Position numbers and translations under genes: made by a program. From positions 4,049 to 10,911 of the forward strand of contig DOZP01000211.1 of the NCBI GenBank assembly GCA_003517945.1: a stretch of DNA of 6,863 nt. The letters are read 5' to 3'. The notes under the pieces are model-generated. The model was given only the letters and a program-made list of their open reading frames with translations, was not told where the DNA came from and did no database searches. Shown here in pieces: positions 1 to 6,863 of this stretch (position 1 is the stretch's first letter; every line of letters starts with the position of its first letter). The DNA comes from Porphyromonadaceae bacterium. GTDB taxonomy: Bacteria; Bacteroidota; Bacteroidia; Bacteroidales; Tannerellaceae.

Positions 1-2
1 GT

Positions 3-737
3 ATGAGACTTTCTGTGTTTGCTTGCTGTTTTTATTGCATGGCATACATCGCATGTGCCGGATGTATTTCCGCCCAGGGAACAGATGTTCCGGAGCACAT
101 TGTATCCGGTGAACAGGCGGATTCCTATCTGAAAGCGGCGGCCCATGCGGTCTCTCTTTATACGGGAAAAATGGAACCCGGTTATACGATACGATTGCTG
201 AACCATCCGTACCTTGATACGGATGATTACAGGACAGGCCTGCTGTCGTTCGAAGGTATTTTATATCCGGACGTCCCGATGCGCCTGAATCTGCATCAGG
301 AGGAATTGGTTGTGTTATCACCGGATAGACGTTTCTCCGTGGTTGTGCCGCGCGACAGACTTGATTATGCACAAATCGATTCTTTATTTATTGTCTATGG
401 TAAGCCGGATATAAAGGGCGGTGATCGCTTGCCGGAAGGGTATTATGTCCGGATGCATCATCAAAAATATCAGGTATGGAAACATGAATTGAAGCTGTTA
501 AATTCGGACGTGAAAGGTCTTTCCGTAGCCAATTCCTTTGAAAGGAGAGTACGCTATTATGTGTATAAGGATGAGGTGATTTATCCTGTGAATAGTGAAA
601 AATCCCTGCTTGATTTGTTTTTATTAAAGAAGAAGGATTTGAAACGATTGATGAAACAACAAGGTTTGAATTTTAAGAAAAATCCGGATCGCGCTATTGT
701 TTGTGTGACAGATTATTGTGAAACATTAGACCGTTGA
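3..737 (+). CDS. Exported protein of unknown function, TonB-receptor-associated
   Basis: This is a 244-residue protein of unknown function. Residues 1-25 form a hydrophobic, cysteine-rich export signal (MRLSVFACCFYCMAYIACAG, then CISAQ). Cleavage could be by signal peptidase I after ISA at residue 24. C21 in the context CAGC is a weak lipobox, so a lipoprotein cannot be excluded. The mature part is mixed alpha/beta. Residues 66-82 (LNHPYLDTDDYRTGLLSFEG) and 99-127 (a stretch with LSPDRRF and VPRDRLDYAQIDS) look like the conserved core. I recall similar proteins encoded just upstream of TonB-dependent receptors in Bacteroidales. Residues 203-228 form a lysine-rich, probably helical tail. The start lies two bases from the window edge, so an upstream start in the same frame cannot be ruled out, although the signal peptide fits this ATG. 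The next gene begins 34 bases downstream on the same strand, so co-transcription is likely. No catalytic motif is visible. Confidence 0.85.
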   Translation: MRLSVFACCFYCMAYIACAGCISAQGTDVPEHIVSGEQADSYLKAAAHAVSLYTGKMEPGYTIRLLNHPYLDTDDYRTGLLSFEGILYPDVPMRLNLHQEELVVLSPDRRFSVVVPRDRLDYAQIDSLFIVYGKPDIKGGDRLPEGYYVRMHHQKYQVWKHELKLLNSDVKGLSVANSFERRVRYYVYKDEVIYPVNSEKSLLDLFLLKKKDLKRLMKQQGLNFKKNPDRAIVCVTDYCETLDR

Positions 738-771
738 TTATCTTATTTGATTTCATATAAAGACTTGTCGT

Positions 772-3531
772 ATGAAAAAGAAATGGCATTTGATACACTG
801 TATGTTGTTTATGTCCGTTTTACTTGCGGCGCAGCAGCGTCAGACAGTAAGCGTGGATATGAAGCATCGTCCGGTTGAGGAGCTGTTTGAGGCGGTTGAA
901 CGGCAGGCCGGTTTGAAAATCTATTGCAAACCGGAGCATTCCGATTCGTTGTATGTTTCCATACAGGTAGCGGACGAAACGCCTTTGTCTGTTTTGCAGG
1001 AGGCGCTGAAAGAGACGACATTGAAAGTATCCCAATACAAAAATTCCATTTTTATTACGGATGGGTTTGCGATCAAAACGGGTATGCCGGGAGGGTATTT
1101 TTACGGCCGTAGCGGGCATACTCCGGACGATGATGCTGCCGGATTTTCGTTGTTCCGGGGCGAACGGCTCCAAAAGGCGACTTCGGAAAACAAAGTATAT
1201 GAAATCGGGAATCGTACGGATGATATTACCGGGAAAAAGGTAACTTTAAGCGGTACGATTACGGATTTTAAAACCGGCGAACCGGTGGTTGGCGCAACGG
1301 TTGTTCCGGCCAGACAATCCACTGCCGGAACCATATCCGATGCGCATGGATATTATATCCTGGAATTACCGGCAGGACGCCATGATCTGCATATCGGAGG
1401 GGTAGGATTGAAGGAGGTTCACTTTCAGGTCATGGTGTATTCGGACGGACAGTTGGATATTGAAATGGTTGAAAAGGTGTATGCCCTGAATGAAGTGATA
1501 GTCTCAGCAGACCAGGTCAATCAGGTGAAAACGACTACTTTGGGAATGGAACGGTTGAAGTTGAAAGAAATAAAAAATATGCCGATGGTTTTTGGTGAAG
1601 TGGACGTCATCCGGGCTGTCCTGTCGTTGCCCGGGGTCAAATCGGCCGGCGAAATAGCAGGCGGTTTCAATGTGCGTGGCGGTTCCGCCGACCAAAATCT
1701 GATTCTGTTTAATGACGGAACGGTTTATAATCCGACGCACATGTTCGGTTTTTTCTCCGTCTTTAACCCGGATGTCGTCAGTAATATGGAACTTTACAAA
1801 AGCAGTATTCCGTCCCAATACGGAGGACGTATTTCTTCCGTATTGGATATCACCGGCCGGGAAGGCAATCGGAAAGAATTTGAAGGATCGGCCAGTCTTG
1901 GCCTGTTAACGAGCCATCTAAAGCTGGAAGGGCCTTTGTTCAGTGAAAAAACATCGTATGTGCTGGCCGGACGAACCACTTATTCCGATTGGATTTTAAG
2001 GCAACTTCCGGAAAAAAGCGGTTATAAAGACGGAAATGCCGGATTTTATGATTTGAATGCCTCCTTGAATCATCGGTTCGATGAGCGTAATCAATTGCAG
2101 TTGAGCGGATATTTCAGTAAAGACCGGTTCCGGTTTGATGAATATGACCGCTATGCCTATCGCAATGCGAATGCATCCCTGAAATGGCGGCATCTCTTTT
2201 CACCCAAACTGATCGGTTCGTTCGTGTTCGGATATGATCATTATGACTATCAAACGGAGCATGCGGAAAAGGCCATGAATGCTTACAATCTGTCATTCGG
2301 AATAGATCAGGGTTATGGAAAAGTTGATTTTAACTGGTATCCGGCAGATAAGCACACGGTTAATTGGGGGGTGAACGGAATCTATTACTACCTGAATCCG
2401 GGAGAATATTTGCCGCACGGCGATGAATCGCTTGTTATACCGGATCGCATGCAGAAAGAAAAAGCGCTGGAGGCGGCAATCTATATCGGCGACGATTGGA
2501 AAATCACGGATGACTTGTCCGTAAATCTCGGTGTGCGGTATTCGATGTTTAGTGCATTAGGCCCCCGGACGTACTACGAATATAACAACGCTTTCCTGCC
2601 GTCGCCGGAAAGTTTGACGGATTCCGTCTCTGCCGGTGGCGGAGCCTTTAAAACTTACCACGGGCCGGAGTACAGGTTCTCTGTCCGTTATACGTTTTCC
2701 GACGATTTTTCAATCAAGGCCGGTTATAATACGATGCGGCAGTATATCCATAAAATATCCAACACGACGATTATGTCGCCGACCGATACCTGGAAACTGA
2801 GCGATTACAATATTGCGCCGCAGACCGGTTCGCAGATCGCATTCGGATTATATAAAGATTTTACCGGTAAAATGATTGAGGCGTCCGTCGAATGTTATTA
2901 TAAGACGATGGATGATTATTTAGATTATCGAAACGGTGCGGAGATTGTGATGAATCATCACCTTGAAACGGATATCTTACATACGGAAGGACGCGCTTAC
3001 GGAGTGGAACTGATGTTGAAAAAGACGCAGGGAAAATTGAATGGTTGGGTGAGCTATACCTATTCCCGAACGCAATTGCGGCAACATGATGACCGTATCG
3101 CGAATCCGGTAAACGGAGGAAATTGGTATCCGGCCGATTACGACAAACCGCACGAAGTGAAATTTGTCGGTAATTACAAGTTTACACATCGTTATAGCTT
3201 TTCCCTTAACTGTGATTATAGTACCGGACGACCGGTTACCCTGCCGGTCACAAAATATAAATACGCCGGCAACGAGTATGTTTATTATTCGGATCGGAAC
3301 CAATTCAGGATTCCTGATTTTTTCCGGACGGATGTGTCATTCAATATAGAACCGAGCCATCGGCTAACCTTGCTGACACATAGTATGATTTCGTTCGGCA
3401 TTTATAATCTGACGGGACGCCGCAACGCCTATTCCGTGTATTATGCATCGGATAACGGTAAACTGAAAGGATACAGATTAGCTATATTTGGGATGCCCAT
3501 CCCTTATTTTTCATATAGTATAAAATTTTGA
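772..3531 (+). CDS. TonB-dependent outer-membrane receptor with STN and carboxypeptidase-regulatory-like domains
   Basis: This is a complete 919-residue outer-membrane transporter of the TonB-dependent class, which imports a ligand using energy from TonB-ExbBD. The domains in order are: signal peptide 1-20 (ending LLAA before QQRQ); STN (secretin/TonB short N-terminal) domain at about 24-98, containing PVEELFEAVERQAGLKIYC; linker 99-155 containing ATSENKVYEIG; carboxypeptidase-D regulatory-like beta-sandwich at about 158-232 (GTITDFKTGEPVVGATV, then SDAHGYYILELPAG); plug at about 240-365 with GGFNVRGGSADQNLILFNDG and SSIPSQYGGRISSVLDI; then a beta-barrel of roughly 540 residues. Near its end the barrel carries NWYPADYDKPHEVKFVGNY and STGRPVTLP. 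The chain ends in aromatic YFSYSIKF, the usual C-terminal beta-signal. Known family biology links STN domains to anti-sigma (FecR-type) signalling, but no sigma or anti-sigma gene is visible here. The stop lies 6 bases before the DUF4249 gene, so the two are probably co-translated partners. The ligand is unknown. Confidence 0.96.
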   Translation: MKKKWHLIHCMLFMSVLLAAQQRQTVSVDMKHRPVEELFEAVERQAGLKIYCKPEHSDSLYVSIQVADETPLSVLQEALKETTLKVSQYKNSIFITDGFAIKTGMPGGYFYGRSGHTPDDDAAGFSLFRGERLQKATSENKVYEIGNRTDDITGKKVTLSGTITDFKTGEPVVGATVVPARQSTAGTISDAHGYYILELPAGRHDLHIGGVGLKEVHFQVMVYSDGQLDIEMVEKVYALNEVIVSADQVNQVKTTTLGMERLKLKEIKNMPMVFGEVDVIRAVLSLPGVKSAGEIAGGFNVRGGSADQNLILFNDGTVYNPTHMFGFFSVFNPDVVSNMELYKSSIPSQYGGRISSVLDITGREGNRKEFEGSASLGLLTSHLKLEGPLFSEKTSYVLAGRTTYSDWILRQLPEKSGYKDGNAGFYDLNASLNHRFDERNQLQLSGYFSKDRFRFDEYDRYAYRNANASLKWRHLFSPKLIGSFVFGYDHYDYQTEHAEKAMNAYNLSFGIDQGYGKVDFNWYPADKHTVNWGVNGIYYYLNPGEYLPHGDESLVIPDRMQKEKALEAAIYIGDDWKITDDLSVNLGVRYSMFSALGPRTYYEYNNAFLPSPESLTDSVSAGGGAFKTYHGPEYRFSVRYTFSDDFSIKAGYNTMRQYIHKISNTTIMSPTDTWKLSDYNIAPQTGSQIAFGLYKDFTGKMIEASVECYYKTMDDYLDYRNGAEIVMNHHLETDILHTEGRAYGVELMLKKTQGKLNGWVSYTYSRTQLRQHDDRIANPVNGGNWYPADYDKPHEVKFVGNYKFTHRYSFSLNCDYSTGRPVTLPVTKYKYAGNEYVYYSDRNQFRIPDFFRTDVSFNIEPSHRLTLLTHSMISFGIYNLTGRRNAYSVYYASDNGKLKGYRLAIFGMPIPYFSYSIKF

Positions 3532-3537
3532 ATTGAT

Positions 3538-4572
3538 ATGAGAACGTTACCCTACCTGTTTTTAGCTTTGTTTCTGTACGGCTGTATCGACGCATATACG
3601 CCCAAGGGCGTAGAGTCATTGAGCCGGTTGCTGGTGGTGGAAGGCAATATTACAGACGGCGAATCGGTTTTCCGTTTAAGCAGGAGTATTGCTCTGGATG
3701 CTTTCTTTGTTCAGGAAGAAACAACGGTTGATCATGCTTCCTTATATGTAGAGCAGGATAATGGCGAACGATTGGAAGGTGTTTTCCGGGAGAAAGGGAC
3801 ATATATAGTTTCTACCGGAAGTTTGGAAGCTAACCGGAAATACAGGTTACATATAGCGGTTGACGGCGAAGTCTATTGTTCCGAATACTTATCTCCGATC
3901 TTTACCGCCGGAATTGATAGCATCACTTCTGTGAAAGAAAGAATTGGAGAGCCGGTTCAGATTCGTCTTTATACGCATGATCCGGAAGATCGCTCGAAAT
4001 ATTATATGTGGAACTATAAAGAATTTTGGGAGGTGAAAGCGGAATTATATGCCACCTATGGCCCATGGGAAGGCGAGTTTATTGACTTTAGCCGCTATTC
4101 GAAATACAATACGTATTATTGTTGGGCCAGAGACAGTTCGCAAGGTCTGATTATGGCGTCTTCCGAAAGACAGTCGGAGAATGTGATTGATCATAAGATA
4201 ACGGAAATATATAGCGGAGACCGGCGATTGTCGGAATATTATTGCATTGAGGTAAACCAGCATCAGGTGCGGCAAGAGACGTATGATTATTATGCCAATG
4301 TGCAGAAAAATGTCGAGCAGACAGGTGATCTTTTTTCGTCTATCCCTTCCGAATTGAAGGGAAATATCAGTTGTATATCCGATCCGGACCTGCCTGTCAT
4401 CGGGTTTTGTGATGTTACGACGACTGTCCGGGAGAGATTTTACATTATCGACCTGTATGATGGTTATTACGAATCTCCTATGCAATTTTGTCATGATTCT
4501 ATTACAGAAAGTCAACAATTTCATCTATCCTGTTTACGGTTTGTATGCTTATTATATAAATATAACTGGTGA
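3538..4572 (+). CDS. DUF4249-type outer-membrane lipoprotein, C-terminus lost by frameshift
   Basis: The uninterrupted frame gives 344 residues. It begins with a lipoprotein signal: hydrophobic residues 4-13 and a lipobox LYGC with C16 as the lipidated cysteine. An N-terminal beta-rich domain follows (LLVVEGNITDGESVFRLSRS at 31-50; LEANRKYRLHIAVDGEVYCSEY at 96-117). The later region SELKGNISCISDPDLPVIGF (271-290) is typical of DUF4249, a Bacteroidota family found beside TonB-dependent receptors. After about residue 324 the frame becomes unlike the family (QQFHLSCLRFVCLLYKYNW, then stop). The expected family ending is in the next forward frame from about 4511 to 4675. Joining the two gives 378 residues, a normal family length as I recall it, and leaves 9 bases before the next start instead of 112. 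I infer either a true inactivating or altering indel, or a sequencing or assembly error. Presumed role: surface-exposed or periplasm-facing partner of the upstream receptor. The ligand is unknown. Confidence 0.9.
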   Translation: MRTLPYLFLALFLYGCIDAYTPKGVESLSRLLVVEGNITDGESVFRLSRSIALDAFFVQEETTVDHASLYVEQDNGERLEGVFREKGTYIVSTGSLEANRKYRLHIAVDGEVYCSEYLSPIFTAGIDSITSVKERIGEPVQIRLYTHDPEDRSKYYMWNYKEFWEVKAELYATYGPWEGEFIDFSRYSKYNTYYCWARDSSQGLIMASSERQSENVIDHKITEIYSGDRRLSEYYCIEVNQHQVRQETYDYYANVQKNVEQTGDLFSSIPSELKGNISCISDPDLPVIGFCDVTTTVRERFYIIDLYDGYYESPMQFCHDSITESQQFHLSCLRFVCLLYKYNW

Positions 4573-4675
4573 TACGATATGGCAATATGCTCCTCATAGA
4601 TGTGTGGATTGTCGTTTGACGCCGGGCGCCACGAAAGAAAACAGGCCGGATTTTTGGCCGAGCGGACACTATTAA
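4511..4675 (+). pseudogene. Displaced C-terminal part of the DUF4249 lipoprotein (+1 frame)
   Basis: Reading from GTC at 4511 gives 54 residues before a TAA stop at 4673-4675. It starts VNNFIYPVYGLYAYY and contains APHRCVDCRLTPGATKENRP followed by DFWPSGHY. A CVDC pair, a Gly/Thr-containing turn and a terminal PDFWP are, from my knowledge of the family, how DUF4249 proteins normally end. This segment has no start of its own at a sensible place. An ATG in the same frame at 4409 only overlaps the well-conserved region of the main frame. It is therefore best read as the severed tail of the gene starting at 3538. The break lies at or near GAAAG, 4507-4511. Removing one base, for example A4510, or adding two would restore a continuous 378-residue protein. 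Confidence 0.85.
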
Positions 4676-4684
4676 ATTGAAGTA

Positions 4685-6346
4685 ATGATGAAGATATATT
4701 ATAGTATTCTGTTTATTTTGTCTTTCATTCACTCCGCCAATGCCGGTAATGAACTGCGTGAACGTATCTATGTTCATACGGATAAAAATTTCTATTTATC
4801 GGGCGAATTGCTGTGGATGAAATTGTATCTTACGGACGAAACGGGCAAACCTTCTTCTTTCAGTAAAATCGGTTATGTAGAACTGCTCAATGATTCGGTT
4901 CCGGAAGTACAGGTTAAACTGGAACTTGTCAATGGGGTGGGAGAAGGCCGGATGGTATTGCCTTCCACTTTATCCACCGGAAATTACCGGTTGGTGGCTT
5001 ATACCCGTACGATGCAAAATGAAGGCGAAACTGTTTTTTTTAAGAAAACGATCGGAATTGTCAATATGTCCGTACCGGATATGCCGGCAGAAGCGGATAC
5101 GTCGTTTCGGATCGTATATAAAACCGCACCGGAAAGCAATTTATCGGTTTCGACGAGCGAAAAAACGTATAAGCCGTTGGCAAATGGTGAAATAAAGATA
5201 GAAGGCTTGCCGGATCATGTTCATTCGCTGAGTCTGTCGGTGGCGGGCATAGATTTTCTTCCGGACAATCATACCATCGGATCTTGGCATAAAGAGTTGC
5301 CGGCTTATCCTAAGGTGCCCTTACAGACGGATTTTCTTCCGGAATATGAAGGGCATATCATCCGGGGAAACATCATAGACGCACAGACGAATGAGCCTTC
5401 TGCCGAAGCCGGCCTTTTTCCGGTGGTGAGCTTTGTCGATGATCAAATACGTTTGTTTGGCGGTATGGTGAAGGGTACGGATGTGTATTTTTTTACCAGA
5501 CATGTCCGGGGTATGCGTGAATTGGCCGCTACCGTTTATACAACATCGGGACATCCGTATAAGGTAAACATTCAGTCGCCGTTTGCATCCCACGAAAAAG
5601 AAACGCTGCCGCCGCTAAAACCGAACTCCGCCTGGGAAGCGCCGTTGATTCAGCGAAGTGTGGGATTACAGGTGTTGTACGCATACACGTCCGATTCTTT
5701 AAACAAAACGGATACAACGTACGCCCATTTGCGGTGGCGGCCGGATCGTTCGTATAAATTAGATGAATATACCCGTTTTCCCACGATGGACGAAGTGGTT
5801 ACGGAATGTATACCTCTATTGCGATTCCGTCGGATTGATGATAAACGTTATGTATCGGTTCTTGATGAGAAAAATACGTTCTCTTCGGGCAATAGTCTTG
5901 TTTTGGTAGACGGAGTGCCGGTAGTCGATCATGAGATTGTTTTCCGGTACGATCCGCTGTCGGTTCGTCAGATAGACGTGTACAGGGATAAGTTCGTTTT
6001 CGGAAATAAATATTTTGACGGTATGGTGTTTTTTTCAACCTATACGAAGGATTATGCGGGTTTGAAACCGGACGCATTTACGTTGTTTTATGATTATGAG
6101 GGTACATTACCGCATTGTCATTTTTATGCGCCGTCTCACGCCGGAAAAAGTAAACCGGATAGCCGGATCCCGGATTACAGGCATACCTTGTTGTGGATTC
6201 CGGAACTGAATGCACAAGGGCAAACCCGTATATCGGTACCGTTCGACACCTCTGAAATAACCGGCGAATTTCAGGTGAAAGTCGAGGGGTTGACAAAAGA
6301 TGGGAAAGCCATTTGTGGGGTGGTTTATTTTACTGTCGGTGAATGA
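4685..6346 (+). CDS. Exported MG2-like protein with a C-terminal TonB-plug-like segment
   Basis: This is a complete 553-residue protein. Signal peptide 1-20 ends in SANA before GNEL. A second in-frame ATG lies immediately after the first, so either Met could be used. Residues about 25-127 resemble the MG2 domain of the alpha-2-macroglobulin family: RIYVHTDKNFYLSGELLWMK, then YVELLND and STGNYRLVAYTR. No thioester motif is seen, so protease trapping is not suggested. A middle beta-rich region (about 150-300) is unassigned. Residues 365-455 are recognisable in this family: FPTMDEVVTECIPLLRFRR, then SLVLVDGVPVVDHEI and PLSVRQIDVYRDKFVFG with YFDGMVFFSTY. This pattern resembles part of a TonB-receptor plug but no barrel follows. 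The end (YRHTLLWIPEL, then ITGEFQVKVEGLTKDGK) looks natural, so the gene is probably not truncated. It lies 9 bases after the restored end of the DUF4249 gene, which suggests it belongs to the same envelope complex. The molecular function is unknown. Confidence 0.9.
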   Translation: MMKIYYSILFILSFIHSANAGNELRERIYVHTDKNFYLSGELLWMKLYLTDETGKPSSFSKIGYVELLNDSVPEVQVKLELVNGVGEGRMVLPSTLSTGNYRLVAYTRTMQNEGETVFFKKTIGIVNMSVPDMPAEADTSFRIVYKTAPESNLSVSTSEKTYKPLANGEIKIEGLPDHVHSLSLSVAGIDFLPDNHTIGSWHKELPAYPKVPLQTDFLPEYEGHIIRGNIIDAQTNEPSAEAGLFPVVSFVDDQIRLFGGMVKGTDVYFFTRHVRGMRELAATVYTTSGHPYKVNIQSPFASHEKETLPPLKPNSAWEAPLIQRSVGLQVLYAYTSDSLNKTDTTYAHLRWRPDRSYKLDEYTRFPTMDEVVTECIPLLRFRRIDDKRYVSVLDEKNTFSSGNSLVLVDGVPVVDHEIVFRYDPLSVRQIDVYRDKFVFGNKYFDGMVFFSTYTKDYAGLKPDAFTLFYDYEGTLPHCHFYAPSHAGKSKPDSRIPDYRHTLLWIPELNAQGQTRISVPFDTSEITGEFQVKVEGLTKDGKAICGVVYFTVGE

Positions 6347-6386
6347 TTTTTTCGCATGAGAGTTGTTAATTTTAATTATATATACA

Positions 6387-6863
6387 ATGAGAAGCGTTTA
6401 TTTTATTTTTTCGTTATTGTGGGGGTTGGCTTGTGTCGTGTCGGCGCAGGAAGTGAACAGTGATCACTGGACGGCGACGGATGCGCTCGGCCGTAAAGTG
6501 CGTGCATACAGAGACGCGGGCGATAAGCGTAAGGATAAGTTCGTCGCCATGTTCTACTGGACGTGGCATCAGGGAAACGATGATACGACTTATCAGAATA
6601 AGAATATTACGGAAATCGTCCGTAAATATCCGGAGGCGATGAAGGATTATAATCATCCGGCGTGGGGAGATAAGAAACCGGGATTTTTTTTCTGGGAGGA
6701 ACCGTTGTTCGGATATTATAAAACGACGGATAAATGGGTACTGCGCAAACATGCGGAAATGCTGGCCGATGCAGGTGTGGATGCTGTTTTTTTCGATTGT
6801 ACGAATGGCAGCCTGACCTGGCAGGAATCGTACGAAGCACTGATGGAGACATGGGATCAGGCG
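6387..6863 (+). CDS. Exported GH71/99-like glycoside hydrolase, 3' end outside the window
   Basis: The frame is open from ATG 6387 to the window edge, giving the first 159 residues. Residues 1-20 form a signal peptide (hydrophobic core 4-18, VVSA before QEVN). The mature part has FVAMFYWTWHQG (52-63), ITEIVRKYPEA (74-84), NHPAWG (89-94), FFFWEEPLFGYYKTTDKWVLRKHAEMLADAGVDAVFFDCTNG in two steps (100-141), and LTWQESYEALMETW (144-157). A first strand ending in an aromatic motif, then a helix and the strand VDAVFFDCTN, fit the opening of a TIM barrel. The motif set resembles bacterial proteins annotated as GH71/99-like glycoside hydrolases. The catalytic residues of that group lie further downstream and cannot be checked here. 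The gene starts 40 bases after the MG2-like gene and reads the same way. It could be the last gene of the same operon or the first of a new unit. Confidence 0.8.
   Translation, partial: MRSVYFIFSLLWGLACVVSAQEVNSDHWTATDALGRKVRAYRDAGDKRKDKFVAMFYWTWHQGNDDTTYQNKNITEIVRKYPEAMKDYNHPAWGDKKPGFFFWEEPLFGYYKTTDKWVLRKHAEMLADAGVDAVFFDCTNGSLTWQESYEALMETWDQA

Noticed and set aside
737..771. Possible Bacteroidota promoter (TAnnTTTG type) before the receptor gene
   Set aside because: TTTG occurs in the gap (TTATTTG) but the TA is not at the required spacing and no matching upstream element was found. Read-through from the first gene is simpler.
4045..4524. 159-residue open frame on the - strand inside the DUF4249 gene
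   Set aside because: It is antisense to a conserved coding region, with no recognisable domain, a composition typical of a shadow frame and no plausible neighbour spacing.
4409..4675. Separate 88-residue gene starting at ATG 4409 on the + strand
   Set aside because: Its first 34 or so codons overlap a well-conserved part of the DUF4249 frame. Only the part after about 4511 looks like protein, and that part is the displaced tail of the same gene.
5034..5041. Eight-T tract in the MG2-like gene (and a similar one at 6684-6691) as a phase-variable switch
   Set aside because: The tracts encode Val-Phe-Phe or Phe-Phe-Phe in frame, and both genes read through them cleanly. Runs of 7-8 T recur across the window because TTT is a favoured Phe codon.
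4685..6346. Truncation of the MG2-like protein
   Set aside because: I recall longer relatives, but both the signal peptide with MG2-like start and the natural-looking C-terminal strand region are present with no frame break, so a shorter variant is the better reading.
6347..6386. AT-rich gap before the hydrolase gene as a promoter or terminator
   Set aside because: TAATTTTA only approximates the -7 element and sits about 10-20 bases from the start codon. No stable GC-rich hairpin followed by T residues was seen. AT-rich leaders are usual for translation starts in this phylum.

Overview
The window looks like a chromosomal stretch of a gut-type Bacteroidota (Bacteroidales; Bacteroides, Parabacteroides or Odoribacter relatives fit). 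The grounds are a TonB-dependent receptor with an added N-terminal carboxypeptidase-regulatory-like domain, a DUF4249-type outer-membrane lipoprotein, start codons without Shine-Dalgarno sequences, and moderate GC. No RNA gene, mobile element, CRISPR array or sizeable repeat was seen. The coding density is very high and everything reads on the + strand.

Layout: (1) 3-737, a small exported protein of unknown function. (2) 772-3531, a TonB-dependent receptor with an STN domain, carboxypeptidase-regulatory-like domain, plug and barrel. (3) 3538-4572, a DUF4249 lipoprotein whose reading frame is broken near position 4510. Its expected C-terminus continues in the next frame to 4675. (4) 4685-6346, an exported protein with an MG2 (macroglobulin)-like N-terminal domain and a TonB-plug-like segment near the C-terminus. 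(5) 6387 to the window edge, the N-terminal 159 residues of an exported, probably GH71/99-like glycoside hydrolase. Gaps are about 34, 6, 9 (counted from the restored end of gene 3) and 40 bases, which suggests one transcription unit. No gene-free stretch exceeds 300 bases.

Working model (inference): the receptor and DUF4249 lipoprotein form an outer-membrane uptake or surface complex, comparable in logic but not in sequence to SusC/SusD. The small protein and the MG2/plug protein would be accessory envelope components, and the hydrolase, if co-transcribed, hints at a glycan ligand. The substrate cannot be read from the sequence. The most notable points are the frameshift that removes the conserved C-terminus of the DUF4249 protein, and the barrel-less plug-like segment in gene 4 next to a true TonB-dependent receptor.
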